Shown here piece by piece: positions 45,670-55,828 of a stretch of DNA of 64,000 nt. The notes under the pieces are model-generated. The model did not search any database. It was not told the origin of the DNA and saw nothing but the letters and a program-made list of their open reading frames with translations. Position 1 is the stretch's first letter. Every line of letters begins with the position of its first letter. A program made the position numbers and the translations under genes. This stretch comes from Candidatus Babelota bacterium (GTDB lineage: Bacteria > Babelota > Babeliae > Babelales > Vermiphilaceae): assembly GCA_013287855.1 (NCBI GenBank), contig JABDCY010000003.1, positions 1-64,000 of the forward strand. The letters are read 5' to 3'.

Positions 45670-47187
45670 ATGATAACCATTTCAGTCACTAAAAAATCAT
45701 TATTTGAAACACCGGCTGATGCCTATGTGTTTTTTGTTGAAGAAGATTTTACCTTTTCGCCAGAACTTGAAAATTATACTAAACAATCATTTTCGCAGCT
45801 ACGTGCATTAATGCACGAGCGCAATTTTACCGGAAAAGCTCTTTCATCACTGTCCGTGCCGTTATGTGGTACTGAGCGTGTTTCCTACCTATTGTTCATT
45901 GGTCTAGGAAAAACCATAACGACAACGTTTGATATTGAAACATTGCGTCGAGCAGTGGGAGTTACGATTCGCGCTTGCGAACAACTGCGCATCTCATCCA
46001 TTGCAATGCACGTGCCTTCTGCAAGTCTTTTTGGAATTTCGGTAGAAGAACTATTTAAACAATTTACGTGCAGCGCGATTATGGCGGGCTATCACTTTGA
46101 TCTTTTTTTCACTGATGAGGCTTCCAAAATCAGTCGCGATATTGCCATCACCATGGTTGCACCAGAACGCGAACATGAGGCAATGCAACAAGGTATCACC
46201 AAAGGTACCTGGATTGGTGATGCGGTGAATTCTGCACGCACCTGGGTAGATATGCCGCCTTCAATTTTACATCCTGCGCAACTTGCTGAATATGCGCGCA
46301 TTATTGCACAGCAGCACAATCTCCAAATTAGTGTTTTTAATGAAAAACAAATTATAGAAATGGGCTTGGGTGGTTTAGCTGGCGTTTCACGCGGATCTGA
46401 TCAAGACAGTCACTTTGTGATTATGGAATATAAAACTTCCAAAAAAGACGCACCAACGCTTGCCTGTGTCGGCAAAGGAATCACCTTTGACTCAGGCGGA
46501 TTAAGTCTAAAGGCTGCCAATTCGATGGAAGACATGAAGGATGACATGTCAGGTGCGGCAGCGGTTATTGCCTCAATGGGTGCGATCGCACAACTCAAAC
46601 CAGATATTAATGTTATTGGCGTGACGCCAATTTGTGAAAACTTACCAAGTGGTAAAGCAACAAAACCGGGCGACATTTTGCGTTTCTATAATGGTAAAAC
46701 CGCAGAAGTTCGCAACACTGATGCAGAAGGTCGTCTCGTTTTGGCCGATGCATTGTCGTACACCGTAAAACATTACAAGCCTGATTTCATTATCGATCTT
46801 GCAACCTTAACAGGTGCCTGCGCTTATGCACTTGGACCTTTCTACAGTGGTATGATGAGCAAAGATGAAGAATTTATGCATCGTGTTGAACAAGCCGCAG
46901 ATCGCTCTGGTGATCGCGTATGGCCATTGCCTTTTAGCGATGATTACAAAGTAGCAATCAAATCAAATATTGCCGATATCTGTAATATTGGTAATCCTAA
47001 ATATCGCGCAGGGGCTATCACCGCAGGATTTTTCTTGAGCAATTTTGTGGGCGATACACCGTGGGTGCATCTTGATATTGCAGGCACGGCTTATGATGTT
47101 CCTGATATTCCATATTATCGTCCAAGTGGTGCAACCGGAGTAGGGGTGCGGCTGTTGGTTGAACTTGCTATGCATTGGAAAAAATAA
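45670..47187 (+). CDS. pepA: Leucyl aminopeptidase (M17)
   Basis: GKGITFDSGGLSLK, NTDAEGRLVLADAL, LATLTGACAYALG. Confidence 0.97.
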   Translation: MITISVTKKSLFETPADAYVFFVEEDFTFSPELENYTKQSFSQLRALMHERNFTGKALSSLSVPLCGTERVSYLLFIGLGKTITTTFDIETLRRAVGVTIRACEQLRISSIAMHVPSASLFGISVEELFKQFTCSAIMAGYHFDLFFTDEASKISRDIAITMVAPEREHEAMQQGITKGTWIGDAVNSARTWVDMPPSILHPAQLAEYARIIAQQHNLQISVFNEKQIIEMGLGGLAGVSRGSDQDSHFVIMEYKTSKKDAPTLACVGKGITFDSGGLSLKAANSMEDMKDDMSGAAAVIASMGAIAQLKPDINVIGVTPICENLPSGKATKPGDILRFYNGKTAEVRNTDAEGRLVLADALSYTVKHYKPDFIIDLATLTGACAYALGPFYSGMMSKDEEFMHRVEQAADRSGDRVWPLPFSDDYKVAIKSNIADICNIGNPKYRAGAITAGFFLSNFVGDTPWVHLDIAGTAYDVPDIPYYRPSGATGVGVRLLVELAMHWKK

Positions 47188-47200
47188 AGCAATTTTAAGT

Positions 47201-47235
47201 AAAGCAGGTCCGGCGAATGTGCTGGGCCTGCTTTA
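47201..47235 (+). terminator. Rho-independent terminator-like hairpin
   Basis: AAAGCAGGTCCGGC-GAATGT-GCTGGGCCTGCTTTATT. Confidence 0.75.
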
Positions 47236-47410
47236 TTAATTGATGCGTCTGATAACGAAATAAATTAGGTAAAAACAGGGAAGTTTCTCTGCAAGATGGG
47301 GCATTTGTGCAAACTACAAAAAATGATACAATGAGAAAATATTGCAATGAAAATTAATTGCCGATATAGAGGTTAATTTTATTATATTTATTTGATTTGT
47401 GAGGTTAGGT

Positions 47411-47761
47411 ATGAAGCTTCATATGTTCTTAAAAATAGCCTGCGTAATAATTTTGGTAAGAATTAGTTCAGAAAGTGCTTTTGGCATGCAATCATCTCAC
47501 TTTCTTAACATGTCAAGTGTGAGAGAATCCATTCAGCAATTTGACAAGCTTGAGGCTAAAAAGCAGCCTCTTACAGAAAGCAATTTAAACTTATTACCTG
47601 TCATTGCCTCAGGACTTGATATACATGCATGGATAAATGATGCACAAGTGTTTGATATTCAACTTGATGCTGAACAACCCGTTACGGAGACACTAGAACC
47701 TGGTGAATTAGAACAATTGAGTAGGATTAATTTAAACCTTAATGATATGGAAAATTTATGA
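47411..47761 (+). CDS. Small secreted protein of unknown function
   Basis: MKLHMFLKIACVIILVRISSESAFG signal; ATG 4 codons inside the ORF-track model. Confidence 0.65.
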   Translation: MKLHMFLKIACVIILVRISSESAFGMQSSHFLNMSSVRESIQQFDKLEAKKQPLTESNLNLLPVIASGLDIHAWINDAQVFDIQLDAEQPVTETLEPGELEQLSRINLNLNDMENL

Positions 47762-48093
47762 AATCATTAATTTCACGCATGATGTTTGGCATGTTGCTCA
47801 CCTTTCCTGGCATTTGTTTTGCGATGGACAAAACAAGACCTCAAGGGTTAAAAAAGCTAAGGAAAATGCAGATATCAAGCTCGCGGCCCATAAGCATTAA
47901 TGCGATCACAAACTCAATGCGTGATCTCTCAATGAATGGGCAAGCTAGCTCGAGCAGTAACACTTCTCGACGATATACCCTTCTTTTAGGCAGAGGGCTT
48001 GTTTTATCACATTCGTCAGGCAAAAAACCATTGAGCCCTACATTGACAAGAGATCATCAATTTATAAATCAACTTCTTTTTGGTGGTGCTTAA
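47758..48093 (+). CDS. Small secreted protein of unknown function
   Basis: ATGA overlap with the preceding gene; signal MKSLISRMMFGMLLTFPGICFA. Confidence 0.65.
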   Translation: MKSLISRMMFGMLLTFPGICFAMDKTRPQGLKKLRKMQISSSRPISINAITNSMRDLSMNGQASSSSNTSRRYTLLLGRGLVLSHSSGKKPLSPTLTRDHQFINQLLFGGA

Positions 48094-48152
48094 TTGCAAA
48101 TTTGATTTGCCAATCGAAATCATAAATAAATAGAAATTTAAGAAAAAATCGA

Positions 48153-48179
48153 GCCGGGAAAATTCCCGGCCATTTTTTT
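48153..48179 (+). terminator. Rho-independent terminator
   Basis: GCCGGGAAAATTCCCGGCCATTTTTTT. Confidence 0.85.
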
Positions 48180-48242
48180 AGAGTTAGAACTTATCCTAAA
48201 ATTTCCAACAGTTTCTCAAAAAAGTAGGATCAACCACCCGTT

Positions 48243-48403
48243 TGTCATCCTGAACTTGTTTCAGGATCTATCGCTCATAATCATTCGGATTTTGGCAAAA
48301 GCCGGAAAGTTCTCAAATGCATACATTTTTAACAAAACTAATTTTACACTGCACATTCATTGGTAATTCGATGTGTGGATCCTGAAACAAGTTCAGGATG
48401 ACA
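48243..48403. repeat. 161-bp composite element, inverted family A pair (opposite orientation to 2982..3142)
   Basis: TGTCATCCTGAACTTGTTTCAGGATC at left, GGATCCTGAAACAAGTTCAGGATGACA at right. Confidence 0.9.
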
Positions 48404-48622
48404 ATCTGGGGCATTCGCTGGCTTGTTATCAGTATATGGAAATTTTTAGTTTGAATTAATTTTCGGATAAGCTCTTAATATTTTTGTTCTGCAACTATGA
48501 TATTCAAGGAGGAAGGTTGTATGACTCGCGATTAATTTCATTGCTTGACCGCTGATGAGAATGATAAATTCACAGTATAAATCATACGCACTGTCGCGAA
48601 GGTAAATTAAAGGGGGATTTCA

Positions 48623-50314
48623 ATGAAGACTCAGATATGGATTGTAGTGTTGTTGTTCACAATTATGAGAATTCCCCTCTGTGGAGCAAACGGAGAAGGA
48701 TCAGAAAATACTCTTCAAAAAAAATTAGAGCAATATCTTGTTGATAAAAAAGGTAATCCAATCGACCCGCAAAAAAACCCCGACGCTTATAAAAAAGCTT
48801 TAGATCAATTTGCTGACGCTATCATACAACACATCAAACTGCAGAGGGAAATTAAAGAACGTGCGGAACGGGAAACAGGAAAATTTTTGCGTGAAAGACA
48901 ACAAGAAATGATCTCCGGAATGCAAAAACATTTTGGCAAAAAGAAAATAATCCCACAAGAGCCATTTACGCAAACCCTTGCTTATTTGAATCCTAAACAC
49001 ATCAAAAATTTCGATTACGAACAAAAAATAGTGGAATTATGTAAAGCTTTTATGAGAAAGCCAATTCCGGCAGAAGATATAATTTTGGATGACGAAGGAA
49101 ATGTAATCAAAACAATAAATCCATTTTTACCCGAAGAACCGAATGATTATGAAACAAAACTTTTAAGTGACATCATTATTAATGAGCAATTCCATAACGA
49201 TTATTATGTTTTTTACCATGGCAGTGTAGGCTACAAAGACGGATATCAAGGCCCTCGCATTTTATTTGATACGATGACAGAAATTGCCCGCTGGTTTGAT
49301 ATCAACAGCTATAGTAAAGCGATGATGTTGCGATTGTTTAAAGCCAATGAAGCATTTACAGATGTTAACCAGTTCTTTGCAGATAAAATTGTTACAGAGA
49401 ATCTGTTAAAGGTCACGGCTTTTGATGAAGAAGAACGGAAATATTTATTAGCGGCAAATATTTCATTATTTGGCAGAATGGCGAGCGCATGTCCGGAGCT
49501 GAGACAAAAAGATAATTCTTTTAGAACTGAAGCAAACTGGGAATTTACATTAAATTATTTTTTGGGAAATTCATCAGATATGACAGGTATTAGCTCTATC
49601 TTAGCATCGATTTTACAAAGTTTTGATTTAAATAAATATGCAGAGTTACTACAAAATTACCGGAAACACATGAAATTGGCTGGTGGATATTTATTACAAA
49701 TATTTATAGCTAAAGATAGTGTTGATAAAGTTGCCTATCTTTCTAAACTTGCGGGATGGCCGTTATTTACAAAAAAAGATTGGGTAGAAAGAATTTCCCT
49801 TTCTCATCGCAATGTTCCGAAAGAATTTGGCGGCAACGAAGAAGCTGCTAAAAGGGTATCAAGCCCTTTATTGCCGGAGGGAAATTTTGATCTATTATTT
49901 AAAACATTTGGTAAGAATTTTGAGTCGGGAAGTGGAATTCCAATATCAATGATTTTGCAGCAATACATTAAGAATCCTGATTTTATACATTTTTTTTCTC
50001 AACCGTATATCACGCCAGCACAAAGTGCTTTTTATTGCGGCATTACACCAGACATCAAATTACCGTGGTTTGATGCACTGCAGGCGCGCCTTTTGATAGT
50101 ACCAAGTATTTTTGCCGATAGAACTAAAGTAAAAATATTCCATTATTATTCAAAACAACCCATCGATGAAGTTGCTTACCAAAAAGACCTGAGTAAAATT
50201 TTTGAAGACATCATCAAAGATTGGATTGTGCGAAGATTGCAGGGAGTGCTGAAATCTACAAAAGATATACAAGAAACAAATTTGGATAAGCTGCTTGGTT
50301 ATTTATTAAAGTAG
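48623..50314 (+). CDS. Secreted protein of unknown function
   Basis: Signal peptide MKTQIWIVVLLFTIMRIPLCGANG; 563 codons. Confidence 0.75.
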   Translation: MKTQIWIVVLLFTIMRIPLCGANGEGSENTLQKKLEQYLVDKKGNPIDPQKNPDAYKKALDQFADAIIQHIKLQREIKERAERETGKFLRERQQEMISGMQKHFGKKKIIPQEPFTQTLAYLNPKHIKNFDYEQKIVELCKAFMRKPIPAEDIILDDEGNVIKTINPFLPEEPNDYETKLLSDIIINEQFHNDYYVFYHGSVGYKDGYQGPRILFDTMTEIARWFDINSYSKAMMLRLFKANEAFTDVNQFFADKIVTENLLKVTAFDEEERKYLLAANISLFGRMASACPELRQKDNSFRTEANWEFTLNYFLGNSSDMTGISSILASILQSFDLNKYAELLQNYRKHMKLAGGYLLQIFIAKDSVDKVAYLSKLAGWPLFTKKDWVERISLSHRNVPKEFGGNEEAAKRVSSPLLPEGNFDLLFKTFGKNFESGSGIPISMILQQYIKNPDFIHFFSQPYITPAQSAFYCGITPDIKLPWFDALQARLLIVPSIFADRTKVKIFHYYSKQPIDEVAYQKDLSKIFEDIIKDWIVRRLQGVLKSTKDIQETNLDKLLGYLLK

Positions 50315-50373
50315 TGGCAGGAGATCAACCAAATAGTGATTTCTGTATAGCAAGAATCCTGCAGACCTTGCTG

Positions 50374-51105
50374 CTATAATTGCAAATCCGGGCAATGTTT
50401 ATGTTTCCAAGCTTCCAATGACACAGGAAAATGGGGCAGCGCTAACTTTAATAATCCTTGTGCAAACTGCTGAATTTCCCACTGTGCTCCAGGATGCAGG
50501 CGCAATTTCATAAAATGCGTAAGTGAGTGCAGATTGCAGGTGTAAATGAACTGCGTGTAGGTGCATACGGGTAGCAAGCCTCGTGCAAGTTCGCGGCACA
50601 CATTGTTAGCGAGTAGTTTTTCATACGCTTGCACGGCAGTCTCAATGGTATCTTGATATATTTTTCGCATCTCTTCATTCTCAAAACTACCATGTGATGC
50701 TTGGCGGTTGACAGGATCTTGGTAGCGCCATTGGTGTGGCGTATAAAATTCCATAGGCACATTGACGTATCGGTAGCTTATTTCATTGTAAGATGCCATG
50801 CGGTGACGCATCCATTGACGTGTCACAAAAATAGGCGCTTTTACGCGAAATGAAAATTGATTGTGCTCAAAAGGGCTTGTGTGATCATGGTTCATTAAAT
50901 ATTGAATGAGTTTCACATCTTTTTCACTTAGAGAAGTGATGGTTTTACCAAATGAAACCCGGGCAGCATTGGCAACATCGATATCAGAACCAGAGACGCG
51001 AACAAGTTCGAGAGAGCTGATGTTATCACCAAGCGGATCGAGTTTTAAGCCGATGGATTCCTGCATGTTACCTAGTTGTTCTGAAGATTGTTGGGTTATT
51101 TCCAT
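50374..51105 (-). CDS. thyX: Flavin-dependent thymidylate synthase
   Basis: TRQWMRHRMASYNEISYRY (RHRxxSxNExSxRY). The ORF-track N-terminus MVSLSNHNELSL is repeat-derived. Confidence 0.95.
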   Translation of the reverse strand: MEITQQSSEQLGNMQESIGLKLDPLGDNISSLELVRVSGSDIDVANAARVSFGKTITSLSEKDVKLIQYLMNHDHTSPFEHNQFSFRVKAPIFVTRQWMRHRMASYNEISYRYVNVPMEFYTPHQWRYQDPVNRQASHGSFENEEMRKIYQDTIETAVQAYEKLLANNVCRELARGLLPVCTYTQFIYTCNLHSLTHFMKLRLHPGAQWEIQQFAQGLLKLALPHFPVSLEAWKHKHCPDLQL

Positions 51106-51132
51106 AGCAATTCCTTTTGATTTTAATAAGGA

Positions 51133-51323
51133 GAGTTCGTTATGGTTCGACAGGCTCACCACGAACGGGGTATTTTAATTATTTTCAAAACAGAATTTTG
51201 GAAATCCTCGCATTCTCCGATGTCAAAATTTCGAAAAGATGGCATCGGAATTATCGGAATTAGAGGAATCAAAAAAAATTATTTATTCCGTTCGTGGTGA
51301 GCCTGTCGAACCATTACGAACTC
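51133..51323. repeat. Inverted family B repeat pair (36-nt arms) between thyX and ftsW-like genes
   Basis: 51133..51168 is the reverse complement of 51288..51323 with one mismatch (CCGTTCGTGGTGAGCCTGTCGAACCATNACGAACTC). Confidence 0.9.
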
Positions 51324-51372
51324 AAAAAACAAATTTTGTTATAGTTGTACTGATTATTTTTTCGGAAGTCGA

Positions 51373-52506
51373 TCAAAATCGAATCGAAGTTGTTTCTTCC
51401 CGCACCGCGTGGCGCACCAAATTAATAATGAGTCCCACCATGCAGAGATTAGTGACAAGCGCCGTATTGCCATAACTGATGAAGGGCAAGCCGATGCCTT
51501 TGGTAGGTGCAAGTCCTGTTGCCACCGCAAGATTAATGATTGCTTGTAAACTGGTAACCACAATGAAGCCAACTACGACGAGCATCGCAAATCTATCAGG
51601 CAAGCGCCAGGCCATGCGCAGACCGATGAACAAAAGCAAAAGATACAAGGTTATCAAAAAGAGTGCACCAAAAAATCCCGTCTCTTCTGCAATGATAGAA
51701 AAAATAAAATCGGTGTGTTGCATGGGCAGGTAGAAAAATTTCTGCTGGGAGTTTGAAATGCCAACACCCCACACATTACCAGAACCTATAGCAATCAGTG
51801 ATTGAATAATTTGAAATCCTGCTCCCTGAGGATCTGACCACGGATTTAAAAAGGTCAAAATTCGTTTAAGGCGATATGCTTTGAATAAAATCAGAAATAT
51901 CACAAGTGGGATACTGCCACCGATGGTGATCAGTAGATAATTGAGTGGAATATGAGCGACAAACATGAGTGCAAATGCAGTTAACGTTAAGGTGATAGCC
52001 ATGCCAAAATCTGGCTGCCTGAGCAACACCAGAGCTGTGATACCCAAAATCATCATCAAGGGAATGTAGGTTTTCTTGAGCGAACGCAAAGAATATTCTT
52101 TTTTGGTCAGCAAGAACGCCATGTACAAAATAAATGTCATTTTAAGTAGTTCACTGGGCTGAAATACGAGGCCAAACAAATTCAGCCAGCGACTTGAACC
52201 GTGAATATGCACAGAGAATGCTGAAAAAAAAGTGAGCATAGTAAGCAGCAGCGATGTCCAAAAAGCAACAGGACAAAATTTAATAATCCATTTTTTTGGT
52301 ACTAGACGCAGGATCAAAAATCCAAGCAAACCAATGACAAGACCTTCGCCATGTTTTTTAAGAAAGTAGTGGGAGCTTTTATATTTTTCCAAAGCAAAAA
52401 CCGCACTTGCTGAATAAATGAAAATTATGCCGACAATCAGCAAAAGCGTTATAATGCTCACAAACAAACGAATATCCGTTCTGAGTAATTTTTGTGATGG
52501 TATCAT
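51373..52506 (-). CDS. ftsW: FtsW/RodA/SpoVE-family protein (FtsW-like)
   Basis: IIFIYSASAVFALEKY, HGSSRWLNLFGLVFQPSELLK, HTDFIFSIIAEETGFFGAL, GLPFISYGNTALVTNLCMVGLIINL. Confidence 0.9.
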   Translation of the reverse strand: MIPSQKLLRTDIRLFVSIITLLLIVGIIFIYSASAVFALEKYKSSHYFLKKHGEGLVIGLLGFLILRLVPKKWIIKFCPVAFWTSLLLTMLTFFSAFSVHIHGSSRWLNLFGLVFQPSELLKMTFILYMAFLLTKKEYSLRSLKKTYIPLMMILGITALVLLRQPDFGMAITLTLTAFALMFVAHIPLNYLLITIGGSIPLVIFLILFKAYRLKRILTFLNPWSDPQGAGFQIIQSLIAIGSGNVWGVGISNSQQKFFYLPMQHTDFIFSIIAEETGFFGALFLITLYLLLLFIGLRMAWRLPDRFAMLVVVGFIVVTSLQAIINLAVATGLAPTKGIGLPFISYGNTALVTNLCMVGLIINLVRHAVREETTSIRF

Positions 52507-52646
52507 TTCTAGATCCTTTTTTAGATTCGATTATCTTCACTGTACCAAACTACTATATATGAATTGGAAGCAAAAAGTGCACGTTGCTGAATGTCAAAAA
52601 GATTATTATTCTATCTAACAAAAACAGATAAAACTAAAGGTATCTC

Positions 52647-52925
52647 ATGAGCATTAGAATAGTTGCACTGTTAGGTTTTAGTCTTCTGACATTTGATAGT
52701 TTATTGGGAATGGGAACGTCTGATACGGCGACCGAGACCACAAAGACTCGAATACGATATGGGCGTGATTTTTTATTATTCCTGCGACCAATACCTAAAA
52801 CTCCACGCAATGAAGATTTAGCAGCTATTTTCAAAAAATTAAATGGAATGCTTGGAGCGGCGACCGTAAGCAATGATGAAAGTTTAGTCGCGATCATCCA
52901 AGAATTGAAGAAAAAACAGAAATAG
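52647..52925 (+). CDS. Small secreted protein of unknown function
   Basis: N-terminal signal MSIRIVALLGFSLLTFDSLLGMG. Confidence 0.55.
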   Translation: MSIRIVALLGFSLLTFDSLLGMGTSDTATETTKTRIRYGRDFLLFLRPIPKTPRNEDLAAIFKKLNGMLGAATVSNDESLVAIIQELKKKQK

Positions 52926-52970
52926 AAAATGCCTGGTGTCTAAGAGTTTATACGGAAAATATGGTATAGT

Positions 52971-53003
52971 AACGAAGGCCTCCTTTTAAAGGAGGCCTTC
53001 GTT
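52971..53003. repeat. Perfect 33-nt palindrome (16-bp arms, 1-nt centre)
   Basis: AACGAAGGCCTCCTTT-T-AAAGGAGGCCTTCGTT. Confidence 0.9.
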
Positions 53004-53116
53004 GTTAGTCTAATAGTAGCTTACAGGAAGAAAACAGGAGAATAGCTGCTATAAATTGACAATCTGCAAATTTATGGTAAGCTATATGGGTAGTATGTTT
53101 ATTGGAGGTATTAGGT

Positions 53117-55261
53117 ATGTTTCAGAGAATTAAAGTATTAGGATTGTTAGTAAGCATGGCTGTGGGCTTGCCCGTATCGGCCATGGAATCTCCTGTTCAA
53201 AAAAAGGCGGGGGAGCATATAAGTGATGCTATCGGCGATTTGCATAATGCGTTATATTCATGGGACCAAAAAAAATCTATAGAATCGTTAGCAACAATAA
53301 GCACTATTTACAAAGATCTTGGCTGGCAAACAGAAGACATTGCAACAGCACTGCAATTCATTCAAACAACCCTTGAAAGTTCTGATCAAAAACGATTTGA
53401 TCATTCTCGTCGCATGATGGCACTATTGCTTGATGCTCAATTTCATAACACGTCATTATTTAACAAGTTTGAAAATAGCATGCTCGCTGTTATGAGAGCG
53501 CATAAGCAGGGACTTGGCAAGAATCAGTTTATGAATACCTTACTTAAACAACCTGTCGATAATCTTTTGAGTGAATTCAAAACAATCGAATCTTTTATTG
53601 AGCAAGAATATGAGTTAGATGAAGAGTATAAAGCTATTATGCGTGACACAAAGCATTTACTTGATGAACTAGCAACAGATCCTGAGTCTCAATATAAAAA
53701 ATTTTTCGAACACCAATCATCAGTAGGTGGATGGTTGAGCTATATTTTTAGTGGTTTTCAGCCAGATCCCTTACATCTTCCTACAAAATTTTGCGCGTTG
53801 AAAGATCGATTTTATGCAGGTGTGCGTTCTAAATGTGTACATCAAGAAGAAAAGACCTTAAATAAAGAACTTTATTGGCACAGAGGATTTAATCACGAAT
53901 TTATGAAATCAATTCAATCCTTACGTCAATCATCACGTTTGGATAATGCAGATACGTATAGCATGGTTGCGCGCTATCTTAGTAGAATCCCGGAATTGTT
54001 GAAACCCGAACAATACTATGGTAATAAAGGCGTTTCGTTGCTGGGACAACTCAGCAATTTGGCTCAACGGGGCCAGCAGTTATCGACTGACGTTTCTGAT
54101 TCTCTCGCTCAACAAACACATGATGTTGTAGACGGGAGCAAAGCTTTATTGGCTGATGTTTCCACGCACGTTACCGAGCAAACGAGTGGACTCCTTAAGC
54201 AGGGGCAAAACTTAATAACCGAAAAAGTTCAAAAAATTCCTGGCGATCTACAGTTGCAACAATCGAGCGCCCAAAGGTTCGAAGAAAAACCATTGGTTGC
54301 TGCTGCTAAGAAAGTTGCCCTTCACAAGCAAGCTTCTGCTATTTCCTTTGCTGAAAATGAGCTAAAAAATGACGGTGTTATGGCAAGCATATTGCGAGCG
54401 GTCGGTGGTAATGATGTTGCAGAGCTTGAAGAAGCAGTCAAAAAAGGCATTCCTGCCGGATTAATTGTACGCAGCCTGCATGAGTTGATAACGACCTATG
54501 GTGTATCAAATATTGTCGATGGGTTTACTGCATATGTCGATTCAAATAAAGCCACCATCGATAAAGACGCAGGAGAATTCATTGGTAAGCTACTCACTGA
54601 TTTAAGGCAGCACGTCACTACAGGCAGTGATATGGCTAAAGGCCAATTACAATCACTGGATAGGAATATACAAGATCAGTTCAAAAAATTACACGAGCTC
54701 GTTGAAAGTCATTTGCAAGCACTTAATAATAAATTGCAAGACCAAATAATACAAAGAAATATGAAGGTGGTAAGCGGGTTTAAAGCAGTAGACGTCATGC
54801 TAGAAAATGAGGCTAAGCAATTAGCAATGTCTGCATTAACGACTAATGATCGGATGAATTTAATAACAAGTAATGTTGTTGGGTCTCAGTGGAGAAAGCA
54901 TGAACAGAAACGGGAGCATGAAAGCGAAGAAAGGCTTTTGCACCCAACCAAAGACATGCCGTTAGAAAAAATTGTACCTACCCCAATTCAACGCCAACGA
55001 GCAGGATTAGAGCACGATCTTGCAATGAGAGTCAAACGACGCGAAGAAAAACATCAGAAGAAACGTAACGCGCCAACTAAAGAGCAACGTACAGCGATGT
55101 GGGCGCAAAAAATTGAAACTGCCACAACAAGCAAAGTCCAAAAGCAGCTTACTGAACTAAAAAGACAAATGGTTTTACCAGTGAGTGACGAAGAAGCAAA
55201 AAAAACCATACGAGCGGAACTATTAAAGCCAAAAACTGCTACTAACCTTACGAAAAAGTAA
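53117..55261 (+). CDS. Large secreted coiled-coil protein of unknown function
   Basis: Signal peptide MFQRIKVLGLLVSMAVGLPVSAM; heptad-like central region. Confidence 0.75.
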   Translation: MFQRIKVLGLLVSMAVGLPVSAMESPVQKKAGEHISDAIGDLHNALYSWDQKKSIESLATISTIYKDLGWQTEDIATALQFIQTTLESSDQKRFDHSRRMMALLLDAQFHNTSLFNKFENSMLAVMRAHKQGLGKNQFMNTLLKQPVDNLLSEFKTIESFIEQEYELDEEYKAIMRDTKHLLDELATDPESQYKKFFEHQSSVGGWLSYIFSGFQPDPLHLPTKFCALKDRFYAGVRSKCVHQEEKTLNKELYWHRGFNHEFMKSIQSLRQSSRLDNADTYSMVARYLSRIPELLKPEQYYGNKGVSLLGQLSNLAQRGQQLSTDVSDSLAQQTHDVVDGSKALLADVSTHVTEQTSGLLKQGQNLITEKVQKIPGDLQLQQSSAQRFEEKPLVAAAKKVALHKQASAISFAENELKNDGVMASILRAVGGNDVAELEEAVKKGIPAGLIVRSLHELITTYGVSNIVDGFTAYVDSNKATIDKDAGEFIGKLLTDLRQHVTTGSDMAKGQLQSLDRNIQDQFKKLHELVESHLQALNNKLQDQIIQRNMKVVSGFKAVDVMLENEAKQLAMSALTTNDRMNLITSNVVGSQWRKHEQKREHESEERLLHPTKDMPLEKIVPTPIQRQRAGLEHDLAMRVKRREEKHQKKRNAPTKEQRTAMWAQKIETATTSKVQKQLTELKRQMVLPVSDEEAKKTIRAELLKPKTATNLTKK

Positions 55262-55291
55262 CTGCAACCTTTTTGTATCAAGGATTTTCAC

Positions 55292-55804
55292 ATGAACAAA
55301 TGCATGCGCAATGTGTTGACGATCATCGTTAGTGTCTTTTTTGCGTCTCACCTATCTGCCGGAAAAATTAAGAGAGAAAAAATAAAAACAGGTTATCAGC
55401 CCTATGATATCACCAGAATTGAATCCCACGCGCAGAAACTGCAAGCGGAGCTTACCGATAGAATCGACTACGCAGATAAATTAGAAAAAATGCTGCGCAA
55501 AACAAGCTCGATAATTCAAGATCTTCAACATACGACACAAACTCGCAGAGTAAGTTTGACTGAACAAATTGCGAGGGATAAAGCATTTACAAAATCGCGA
55601 AATTTGGCGCTGATTGCCCAAGGCACAAGTGAACTGAGCAATTATGATCAATGGATTATTAACAATATACTCTTTCAAAATCTACTCGAACATATGCTAC
55701 GTTCTAATGTAGAGCATCAACGAGAGTTGGAAAGCCGATTGTTAGAATTAGCACTTGATCCAGCAAAATTGCTCGACGACTCTGATGATTCTAAAGAGGA
55801 ATGA
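55292..55804 (+). CDS. Small secreted coiled-coil protein, tandem paralog A
   Basis: Signal peptide then SAGKIKREKIKTGYQPY. Confidence 0.72.
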   Translation: MNKCMRNVLTIIVSVFFASHLSAGKIKREKIKTGYQPYDITRIESHAQKLQAELTDRIDYADKLEKMLRKTSSIIQDLQHTTQTRRVSLTEQIARDKAFTKSRNLALIAQGTSELSNYDQWIINNILFQNLLEHMLRSNVEHQRELESRLLELALDPAKLLDDSDDSKEE

Positions 55805-55828
55805 TCGAATTTTTAGAAGGCGGGGCAG

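Noticed and set aside
51239-51475. 78-aa ORF containing VRGEPVEPLRTQ
   Set aside because: Translation of a family B repeat plus antisense of the ftsW-like gene.
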